Below are positions 16,482 to 23,465 of a stretch of DNA of 64,000 nt, one piece after another. The notes beneath the pieces were generated by a model. That model did no database searches and was not told the DNA's origin. It saw only the letters and a list, made by a program, of their open reading frames with translations. Every line of letters starts with the position of its first letter. The first letter of the stretch is position 1. The DNA is from a bacterium (GTDB lineage: Bacteria > Myxococcota > UBA727 > JAUIJE01): contig JAUIJE010000003.1 of the NCBI GenBank assembly GCA_030431455.1, positions 196,360 to 260,359 of the forward strand, written 5' to 3'. The translations under genes were made by a program, and so were the position numbers.

Positions 16482-17981
16482 TCAGTCCTCCCGGGGCCAA
16501 ACCCGGTGGGGCGTGACCTTGGCGGTTTTGCCCTTGACCGCGATCGCGGGCAAGGCCTCGGCGGGGTGGCGCGCGCCGTCGAGCGAGGCGGCGCAGGCGG
16601 CGTTGGTCCAGACCTCGCCCGCGGGGGCGTGGCCGCAAAACCGCGCCGCGAGGTTCACGGTGTCGCCGATGACGGTGTACTCCATCTGCTCGCGGGACCC
16701 GACGTTGCCCGCGATCATCGGCCCGGTCGCGATCCCGACCCCGACCTCGAGGCGGCCGATCTCGGGGAACGCCCCCGCCTGGTTGAGCCGCGCGATCTCT
16801 TGTTGGATGTCGATGGCGCAGGCCACCGCCCGGGCCGCGTGGTCCGGCTGGTCGACGGGCACGTTGAACACGACCACCACCGCGTCCCCGATGAACTTGT
16901 CGAGGTAGCCCTCGTGCTGTTTGACGATGGCGACCACCCGCTCGTAGTAGCGGTTGAGCAGGTCGAGGACTTGCTCGGGCGAGAGCCGTTCGCTCATGGC
17001 GGTGAAGCCGCGCACGTCGGCGAAAAACACCGTGGCCTCGCGGAGGGTGGCGGGGATGGACGCCTCCCCGTGCTGCTGCCGGATGCGCTCGAGCAACGAC
17101 GTCGAGACATACGTGCCGAACGCGCGCTCCATCTTTTCCGACAGCCGCAGGTTGACCACGGTCTCGTTGAACTGGCGGCTGAGGGCGGCGAGGTCGCGCG
17201 GGCCGGCCTCGGCGATGGCGAAATCGCGCTCCCCCGCCGACAGCCGGCGAAAGCCGCCCGACAACGGCGCGAGCCCGTCGACGACCGACCCCGCGAGCTT
17301 GAACACCGCGGACAAGGCCGCGGGCAACGACATGGCGAAGGCCAACAGGTGGACCACCACCGAGACCCGGAAGGGCTGTTCGGCGAAAAACCGCACCAGG
17401 TCCTCGCCGGAGATGTCGCTGGAGAACACCCCCAATGTCACTGTGGTGCCCGGGGCCCAGGCGGCCACGGTCTGAAAAAACTCGACCACCGCGGCCAACA
17501 CCATCGCCTGCAAGAAGGCGAGCGCGCCGAGCAGCACGATCATGACCAAGACCTTGACGCGCAAAAGGGGACGAAAGCGGTCGAGCCCCGCGTCCACCGC
17601 CCGCACCAGCGCGGTGCCCCCCGAGGCCGCGGCGTAGGCCCACCCCCACAGGACCACCGACCCGAGCAGCAGGCTGTCGAGCCAAAACGCGTGCAGCACC
17701 GCGCGCAAGACGCCCGCGGCCGCCACCGACAGCGCGAGCACCGCCGCGCCGGTGAGCAACACCCGCAACGCGGGCGCTGAGCGCCGCCGCCAGCGACGGT
17801 AGACACGCCCCTCGATGTAGACCGCGATGCCCGCGCCGACGACGGTGGTCGCCGCCGCGCACGCCCAGGCCAACCCGCGCGACACCGGGGTCGGCCACAC
17901 CGTGGCCAAAAACTCGGTGCCGTACGTCAGCAAGGAGGCGACGGCGAGCCGCCGCCCCCACCGCCACGAGGGCGAGCTCAT
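16482..17981 (-). CDS. Membrane class III adenylate/guanylate cyclase
   Basis: 499 residues; the ATG at 17981 overlaps the stop of the upstream lipoprotein gene (ATGA). About six membrane helices occupy residues ~12-240 and a HAMP-like linker ~240-290 (LAALSRQFNETVVNLRLSEKM). The cyclase domain (~315-490) has both metal-binding Asp residues (FFADVRGF and FIGDAVVVVF), the purine-specifying Lys (DKFIGD) and Asp (VIGDTVNLAARF), and the Asn/Arg transition-state pair (N..AAR), so it should be active and prefer ATP. It would make cAMP at the inner face of the cytoplasmic membrane. The downstream phosphoesterase may end the signal; the upstream secreted lipoprotein may be a linked output or sensor. 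Confidence 0.93.
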   Translation of the reverse strand: MSSPSWRWGRRLAVASLLTYGTEFLATVWPTPVSRGLAWACAAATTVVGAGIAVYIEGRVYRRWRRRSAPALRVLLTGAAVLALSVAAAGVLRAVLHAFWLDSLLLGSVVLWGWAYAAASGGTALVRAVDAGLDRFRPLLRVKVLVMIVLLGALAFLQAMVLAAVVEFFQTVAAWAPGTTVTLGVFSSDISGEDLVRFFAEQPFRVSVVVHLLAFAMSLPAALSAVFKLAGSVVDGLAPLSGGFRRLSAGERDFAIAEAGPRDLAALSRQFNETVVNLRLSEKMERAFGTYVSTSLLERIRQQHGEASIPATLREATVFFADVRGFTAMSERLSPEQVLDLLNRYYERVVAIVKQHEGYLDKFIGDAVVVVFNVPVDQPDHAARAVACAIDIQQEIARLNQAGAFPEIGRLEVGVGIATGPMIAGNVGSREQMEYTVIGDTVNLAARFCGHAPAGEVWTNAACAASLDGARHPAEALPAIAVKGKTAKVTPHRVWPRED

Positions 17982-19726
17982 CCTTGGCGCGGCCGGGCCC
18001 CCAGCGCGCGGGCGATGGCCCGGCGACGACGCACAAAGCCGAACATCAGGCTGAACACCACCAAGCCGGGGAAGAAGCCTTTTTGGCTCAAGCAGCTGTC
18101 CGGTTGGGGGGTGCACTCCCCTTGCCAGCAGGCCTGGGTCACACATTGGTTGTCGGCGGTGCAGGCCGCGCCCACCGCGAGCTCGGCTTGGCAGGTGTCG
18201 TTGTCGTCGCAGTAGCTGCCCTCGCCACAGTTGCCGCTCACGCAGGGCCCGGTGGTCGGGTAGGGCCCGCACGCCCCGAACTCGTCTTGGGGGTTGGCCC
18301 GGACACAGTCGTCCTCACAATCGAACCGGTCGTTGCACAGGTCGCCCTCGGCGCCCTCGAGACAGGTGCCGGCCACACAGTACAGGCCGTCGGCGCAGTA
18401 TTCGCCCGCCCCGTCGTCGAGACAGGGCTGCCCCGCGTCCGGCAACACCGCGCACAGCTGGGTGTCGGCCCGGCACACGGTCCCGTCGACGCAGTCGGTG
18501 TCGGGGTCGCAGCCCGCGCCCGCGGCCGCGTAGGCGGTGCAGGTGTTGGTCTGGCCGTGGCAGAAAAAGGTGGGCAGACACTGGTTGTCGCTGTCGCAGA
18601 CCGCGCCCGCGCCCCCGGGGGGCAGACACTGGAACGCGCCGGTGCCGTCGTCGCGGCATTTGTAGCACGCGGTGGCACAGGCCACGGAGAAGTCATCGGG
18701 ATCGCAGGTGGCCATGTCCGCGACCGGGCCTGCACAGACATTGGCATCCGAGCAGTTGAGCCCGTCTTCGCAGCCGTCGTTATCGGTGCACGACTGGCCC
18801 TCGCCCACCCGGGTGACGCACACGTCGTCGACGCAACCGAGCCCCTCGCCGCAGTCGGGGTCATCGGCTTGGCCGCAGGGATCGCCCAGGCCGAGCAAGC
18901 TCGCGCAGGTCTCGCCCACGCACTGCAGGCCTTCGTCACAGCTGCGCACGATGAGCGAGCCGTTGGTCTCTTTGCAGGGCTCGCCCGCGCCGGCCAAGGC
19001 TTGGCAGGTGCGGGTCCCGGCGAGGAGGTCCACCTGGCAGTGCAGCCCCGCGGTGCATTCCCAGTCGACCAAACACTCGGCGTCGGCGCCGAGCAGGCCG
19101 GTGACGAGGTCGGCGCAGAGGGGGCCGGTCAAGAGGTCGTTCACTTGCTCGGAGGTGGTGGTGTAATCGCGCGCGGTCACGATCTGGGCGAGGAGCGTCT
19201 CGCCCGCGGCCCGGCACGCGTTGATGCCCGGCTCGTCGAACATCACGTTGCCGCGGTCGATGATGTCCTGAAAACTGAACGCGCCCTCGGGGGGCTCGGG
19301 CTGCACCTCGCCGCACGCCTCGTCGATGGTCTGCCCGGTCAAGTCCGCGGGCGGAAGCGGCGCGTCGGGGTCACAACGACCCAGCTGGGTGTTGAGCGCC
19401 TGCACGAAGTACTCGGCGTAGCCGAGGTAGCCGCTCAAGTAGAACCGACACAACCCTTCGGCCGTGCCCAGGTCGAGGTCGCCGTCGCCGTCGCCATCTC
19501 CATCTCCGTCGCCATCTCCGTCTCCGTCCCCATCCCCGTCACCGTCGCCGTCCCCGTCTCCGTCGCCGTCCCCATCCCCGTCGCCGTCGCCATCCCCGTC
19601 GCCGTCCCCATCACCGTCGCCGGGCTCACCCGGGCAGCCGGCCGGCAGCAAAACGCCCACCGGCAACGCCAACGCCAACATCAGGCTGAACCACAGCCGA
19701 GACAAACCATTCGAGTTCCATGTCAT
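17978..19726 (-). CDS. Cys-rich lipoprotein with GD linker and C-terminal anchor
   Basis: 582 residues from the ATG at 19726 (GGGAGGAG site). The signal peptide ends at LLPAGCPGEPG and is followed directly by about 24 Gly-Asp pairs (residues ~37-85), then a helical domain (~85-225) and a long series of EGF-like short Cys modules (CSDANVC, CRDDGTGAFQC, CVDGTVC, CADGLYCVAGTC, CEDDCV) as in Dickkopf-type Cys-rich repeats of deltaproteobacterial surface proteins. The end is unusual: a Cys, a hydrophobic stretch (GFFPGLVVFSLMFGFV) and an Arg cluster (RRRRAIAR), resembling a C-terminal sorting signal of the MYXO-CTERM kind. First gene of the cyclase operon; a role as sensor or adhesin is inference. 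Confidence 0.82.
   Translation of the reverse strand: MTWNSNGLSRLWFSLMLALALPVGVLLPAGCPGEPGDGDGDGDGDGDGDGDGDGDGDGDGDGDGDGDGDGDGDGDGDGDGDGDLDLGTAEGLCRFYLSGYLGYAEYFVQALNTQLGRCDPDAPLPPADLTGQTIDEACGEVQPEPPEGAFSFQDIIDRGNVMFDEPGINACRAAGETLLAQIVTARDYTTTSEQVNDLLTGPLCADLVTGLLGADAECLVDWECTAGLHCQVDLLAGTRTCQALAGAGEPCKETNGSLIVRSCDEGLQCVGETCASLLGLGDPCGQADDPDCGEGLGCVDDVCVTRVGEGQSCTDNDGCEDGLNCSDANVCAGPVADMATCDPDDFSVACATACYKCRDDGTGAFQCLPPGGAGAVCDSDNQCLPTFFCHGQTNTCTAYAAAGAGCDPDTDCVDGTVCRADTQLCAVLPDAGQPCLDDGAGEYCADGLYCVAGTCLEGAEGDLCNDRFDCEDDCVRANPQDEFGACGPYPTTGPCVSGNCGEGSYCDDNDTCQAELAVGAACTADNQCVTQACWQGECTPQPDSCLSQKGFFPGLVVFSLMFGFVRRRRAIARALGARPRQG
19474..19619 (-). repeat. Second GAYGGN array (GD linker)
   Basis: About 146 bases of GAY-GGN hexamers, read on the minus strand, encode the GD linker directly after the predicted lipidated Cys. 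Composition and unit are the same as at 902-1122 although the two genes are otherwise different in their N-terminal domains. Confidence 0.88.
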
Positions 19727-19821
19727 GTGTGTACTCCTCCCAGGGACAGGCTCCCGGCAGGCTAACCCGCGGGGGGCCGCGCGCGCACGTGCGCTTGCAC
19801 GCTTTTGGCGGGAGCAGGACA

Positions 19822-21114
19822 ATGCCGCCCATGTCCGGTCGATCGATGCTCATCTTCGTGAGCGACATCCACCTCACCGACTGTCTCAAAGGGGCATCGG
19901 TGCCGCGCGAGGCGATGTTCGACCGCTTCTGGCAACGCATTCGTGTGACCCGGGGGGACCGCCCCGCGCACCTTTGTTTTGTGGGCGACATCTTCGACAT
20001 CGTCCGCTCCCCCCGGTGGTTCGAACAGGACGCGCGTCCTTACAGCACCGTGGACGACGCGGTGCGGGCCACGGTCGACGCCATCGTCGATGACATTCTC
20101 GAGCGCGAGGCTGGGTTCTTCGCCGCGCTTCGCAGCCACGTCGAGGCCGGGGCGCTGGAGATCACCTACGTGCTCGGCAACCACGACCGGTTGCTCGCCC
20201 ACTGCCCGGGGGCGCGCCGAAAAATATGGAAAGCGATGACGGGACAGGACGACCCCAGCATCGAGTTCAAGCCGGTGGCACGCTTTCGCGAGCACGGGGT
20301 GCTCGCCTACCACGGCCATTTCGGGGACCCCATCTGCCACAGCGGAGACGGGGGCCCGCCCATCGGCGATGCCATCGGGCTCGAGCTCATCGTCCGCTAT
20401 CCACGGTTGGTGCGGGACACGGTGGGGGCGTCAGAGGACCAGACCGACCACGCCGGGTTCGCCCTCGACGAGCTCGAGGACATCGACGACGTGCGCCCCA
20501 TCTACGCGGTGCCGGCCTGGGTCCGGCAGCTCGCGGTGCAGAACAAAGAGATGCTGCCCCCGATGTGGAAAAGCTGGACCCGGGCCGTCGACCAGTTCTT
20601 CGCCATCCACTTCGTGCAGGACTGGCTCAAGGCCCACAAGACGTGGTTCGGCCTCGACGCGGGGCGCAAGCTCAAGCTGCTCCTCGAGCTGTCCACCGGG
20701 CGGATCATGGCCAAGACCCACGATAAGCGGCTCACCGGCTTGTACCGGCTGTTCCAGCACAACTTCGACGGGACCCTGGCCAAAAAGGCCGTGTCCCTGC
20801 TCGACGACGAAGACAACCGCGGGCTGCGGTACGTGGTCAACGGGCACTCCCACTTCCCGTCCATGGTGCCCCTCGGCCTGCTCGGGGGACAACGCGCGGT
20901 GTACTTCAACACCGGGACCTGGCGCACCGTGCACCAGATCGCGCACCACATCGGCGGGCGGCCCAGCTTTTTGCCCTACGACGCGATGACCTATTTGGTG
21001 TTCTTCCCCGACGGGGACAAAATCGGCCGCGACTTCGAGTGGTGGACCGGGGTCATGGTCGCGCAGGACCACCACGCCCTCCCCGCGCCCTCACACGCCC
21101 TCAATCGTGGCTGA
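19822..21114 (+). CDS. Calcineurin-like metallophosphoesterase
   Basis: 430 residues from the ATG at 19822 (GGAGCAGG upstream; a second ATG at 19831 is possible). Metal-binding motifs appear in order: FVSDIHL, FVGDIFD, LGNHD, YHGHFGD and VNGHSHFPS. The long insertion between the GNHD and the last motif (~160 residues with DQFFAIHFVQDWLKAHKTWFG helices) is not found in UDP-diacylglucosamine pyrophosphatase LpxH, so this is a different, longer subgroup. No signal peptide; cytosolic or peripheral. Substrate cannot be told. Its 3' end overlaps the convergent dodecin-like gene by 14 bases. Confidence 0.85.
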   Translation: MPPMSGRSMLIFVSDIHLTDCLKGASVPREAMFDRFWQRIRVTRGDRPAHLCFVGDIFDIVRSPRWFEQDARPYSTVDDAVRATVDAIVDDILEREAGFFAALRSHVEAGALEITYVLGNHDRLLAHCPGARRKIWKAMTGQDDPSIEFKPVARFREHGVLAYHGHFGDPICHSGDGGPPIGDAIGLELIVRYPRLVRDTVGASEDQTDHAGFALDELEDIDDVRPIYAVPAWVRQLAVQNKEMLPPMWKSWTRAVDQFFAIHFVQDWLKAHKTWFGLDAGRKLKLLLELSTGRIMAKTHDKRLTGLYRLFQHNFDGTLAKKAVSLLDDEDNRGLRYVVNGHSHFPSMVPLGLLGGQRAVYFNTGTWRTVHQIAHHIGGRPSFLPYDAMTYLVFFPDGDKIGRDFEWWTGVMVAQDHHALPAPSHALNRG

Positions 21115-21295
21115 GGGAGAGCGCGAGCAGCACGCGGAACTCCACCGCGCGGCCGCGATCGAACACGACCCACTCGCGCTCGACCGTGACCTCGTCGATG
21201 TTCTGCACGCTCCGTTTGGCGCCGAGGGCGCCGCGCTCGACAGCATCCTCGAACGAAATGGACGAACTGAACTCGTAGGTGATGCGATTGGCCAC
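21101..21295 (-). CDS. Dodecin-like small protein
   Basis: 64 residues from a GTG with GGAG five bases upstream. The pattern S-ISFEDAVERGALGAKRSV-NIDE..V...V..GR.VEFRVLLALS follows dodecins, small proteins that assemble into hollow 12-mers storing flavin. The length and the beta-alpha-beta-beta order agree. The usual flavin-stacking Trp in the 'LR-W-FEV' segment is not present at the expected place (NIDEVTVE), and a Trp occurs six residues later (REWVV), so flavin binding is uncertain. It converges on and overlaps the preceding metallophosphoesterase gene. Confidence 0.72.
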   Translation of the reverse strand: MANRITYEFSSSISFEDAVERGALGAKRSVQNIDEVTVEREWVVFDRGRAVEFRVLLALSLSHD

Positions 21296-21442
21296 GGGTA
21301 CTCCGCCCGCTGCAAAGCAAAGCCCTTGCCAGTCGCAAGTGTCTGTTTTTATTACTGAAACCGTTACATGTCACCGGCCGTACACCGCGCGATCTCCCGC
21401 GGGGCCGCGCGTTTTTCCGCGCGCGGCCCCGGCCGCGGGTAC

Positions 21443-22450
21443 TCACGCGGCCGCGGCGATGGACGCGGCCGCGCCCCCGCGCGGGGTGGGCAACACAACA
21501 ACATCGCCGGGCGCGCGTTGTTCGGCGCACCGGTGCGCGGCGGCCACGTCGTCGAGGGCAAACGTGGCCGCGACCACGGGCCGGATCGCGCCCTCGGCCA
21601 ACAGCTTTGCCAACGTCTCCGTTCGGGCGCGGTTGCCGGTGACCACCGCGAACAGCGCGCGCGGTCCGCGGCCGCGGCGCGTGCGCAGCATGTCGACGAG
21701 CACGCGGAGTCCTCCGTACAAGGTCATGAAGCGCCCCGTCGGGCGGAGCGCCGGGCGGCTGTGGCCCAGGCTCGACACGTCCGCGGTGTCGAACACCACG
21801 TCCCAGGTCTCGCCCCGGGCGGCGAAGTCGCCCGCTTGGTGGTCGAGCACCTCGTGGGCGCCGAGCTCGCGCATCATGTCGAACGAGGTCCGCCGCCCCA
21901 CCGCGGTGACGTGGGCGCCCAAGTGCCGCGCGATTTGGATGGCGAAGCGGCCGACGCCGCCCGCCCCCCCGAGCACCAGCACCCGCTCGCCGGGCTTCAC
22001 CGCGGCGAGGTCGTGCAAAAAGTGCCACGCCGTGCCCGCGCCGTAGGGTGTGGCCGCGGCCTCCGCGGGGGTCACGCCGGCCGGGCGCTGGGCGATGGGG
22101 CCGTCGGCGTGGACGACCAGGTACTCGGCCCAGGCCCCGGCCGCGACCGAGCCAAACACCGCATCGCCGACCTGGAACCGCTCGACGCCCTGGCCCACCG
22201 CGGTCACGACCCCGGCGAACATCGTGCCCTGCACCGGGCGCCGGGGCCCGAACAGCCCGATGAACAGCCGGCCCATCAGGCTCATGCCGGGCCCGAAGTC
22301 GGCGGACCGGATGCGCCGGTCGCCGGCGGTGACCGCGCTGGCTTCGACCTGCACGAGGACCTCGCCGGGGCCGGGGGTGGGGATGGGAATGTGGCGCAGC
22401 TGCAAGGTGGAGGCGGTGCCGTAGGTGGGGGTGAAGACGGCGTTCATCAT
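21443..22450 (-). CDS. Zinc-independent MDR-family NAD(P)H oxidoreductase
   Basis: 335 residues from the first of two adjacent ATGs (22450), with CAGGAG seven bases upstream. N-terminal GroES-like domain (PGEVLVQVEASAVTAGDRRIRSAD), then the Rossmann domain with the glycine motif VLGGAGGVGRFAIQIA (residues ~155-170). Catalytic Cys/His zinc ligands of alcohol dehydrogenases are missing, so it belongs with quinone oxidoreductase/enoyl-reductase-type members. It should reduce an unsaturated or quinone-like substrate with NADPH. It is transcribed divergently from a LysR regulator 93 bases away, the standard layout for a regulated target gene. Confidence 0.9.
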   Translation of the reverse strand: MMNAVFTPTYGTASTLQLRHIPIPTPGPGEVLVQVEASAVTAGDRRIRSADFGPGMSLMGRLFIGLFGPRRPVQGTMFAGVVTAVGQGVERFQVGDAVFGSVAAGAWAEYLVVHADGPIAQRPAGVTPAEAAATPYGAGTAWHFLHDLAAVKPGERVLVLGGAGGVGRFAIQIARHLGAHVTAVGRRTSFDMMRELGAHEVLDHQAGDFAARGETWDVVFDTADVSSLGHSRPALRPTGRFMTLYGGLRVLVDMLRTRRGRGPRALFAVVTGNRARTETLAKLLAEGAIRPVVAATFALDDVAAAHRCAEQRAPGDVVVLPTPRGGAAASIAAAA

Positions 22451-22519
22451 GAGGAGGCTCCTGTTTGAAGTGAGCTTGCACCGTAGACCCAAGAGAAACG
22501 TTGAGCGATTCCCGCGAAA

Positions 22520-22545
22520 CGTATGCTACCTATACGGATTCGTAT
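22520..22545. promoter_or_regulatory. Alternating palindrome, likely LysR operator
   Basis: CGTAT-N7-ATACG-N4-CGTAT gives two overlapping inverted repeats between the divergent oxidoreductase and LysR genes. The sequence lies within the first in-frame codons if the LysR gene starts at 22523, so the start at 22544 is favoured, with the operator overlapping its promoter. Typical of LysR autoregulation. Confidence 0.6.
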
Positions 22546-23425
22546 GGATTGGCGGACCGTGACCTTCGACTGGAACCGCGCGCGGGCGTTTCTCGTGACC
22601 GCGGAGGAAGGGTCGTTTTCCGCCGCGGCGCGCGCCCTGGACATGACCCAGCCGACGCTGAGCCGGCAGGTGGCCGGGCTCGAAGAGGAGCTCGGGGTCA
22701 CGCTGTTTGCGCGGGTGGGCACGCGGCTCGCGCTCACCGAGGCGGGGCTCAGCCTGCTCGAGCACGTGCGCCCCATGGGACAGGCCGCGGCCCAGGTGTC
22801 CCTCGCGGCCGCGGGCTCGTCCGTCCTCATCGAGGGACCGGTGCGGGTGACGGCGAGCGAAGCGACCTGCGCGTATGTCCTGCCCCCGGTGGTGGCGGCG
22901 TTGCGCGTCGAGCACCCGGGCATCACCGTCGAGCTGGTCGCGTCCATCGCGTTGCAGGATCTCCATCGGCGCGAGGCGGACATCGCGGTGCGTTCGGTCA
23001 AACCGACCCACCCCGATTTGTTCGCGCGCCGGGTGCGCGACACCAAGGCCGGCTTGTTCGCGTCCCGGGCCTACGTCGAGCGGGTGGGCCCGCTCGACAG
23101 GTTCGAAGACGCGACCCGCGCGGAGTTTTTGAACCTCAACCACGGCACCGCGGTGTGCGACGGCCTGGCGCAGGCCGGGTTGCCGGTGACGCCGGCCCAG
23201 TTTCCGACCGTGGCCGCAAACCAGCTGGTGTATTGGGCGCTGTGCCGCGGCGGGGCGGGGGTGGGGGTGATGATCGTCGAGGTCGGTGAGGCCGATCCCG
23301 ACGTGGTGCGGGTGTTCCCTGCGTTCGACATGTCACTGCCCGCGTGGATGGTTTGTCACCGCGAGCTGCGCACCAGCCGCCGGTTGCGCATCGTGTGGGA
23401 TCGCTTGGTCGAGGTGCTCGCCTGA
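22544..23425 (+). CDS. LysR-family transcriptional regulator
   Basis: 293 residues from ATG 22544; an ATG at 22523 would add seven residues but falls in the apparent operator, and neither start has a good ribosome site. The winged helix-turn-helix is plain at residues ~10-70 (FLVTAEEGSFSAAARALDMTQPTLSRQVAGLEEELGVTLF...LALTEAG), followed by a periplasmic-binding-protein-like effector domain (ADIAVRSVKPTHPDLFARRV). The neighbouring divergent oxidoreductase is the presumed target; the inducer is unknown. Confidence 0.95.
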   Translation: MDWRTVTFDWNRARAFLVTAEEGSFSAAARALDMTQPTLSRQVAGLEEELGVTLFARVGTRLALTEAGLSLLEHVRPMGQAAAQVSLAAAGSSVLIEGPVRVTASEATCAYVLPPVVAALRVEHPGITVELVASIALQDLHRREADIAVRSVKPTHPDLFARRVRDTKAGLFASRAYVERVGPLDRFEDATRAEFLNLNHGTAVCDGLAQAGLPVTPAQFPTVAANQLVYWALCRGGAGVGVMIVEVGEADPDVVRVFPAFDMSLPAWMVCHRELRTSRRLRIVWDRLVEVLA

Positions 23426-23465
23426 GCCGGCGGAACCTGGGCCGCGACCGCGCGGTCCGTTCGCC

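Noticed and set aside
22047-22468. Coding frames antisense to the oxidoreductase
   Set aside because: Short, Arg/Pro-rich and without homology features; the minus-strand gene carries the GGAGGVG nucleotide-binding motif.
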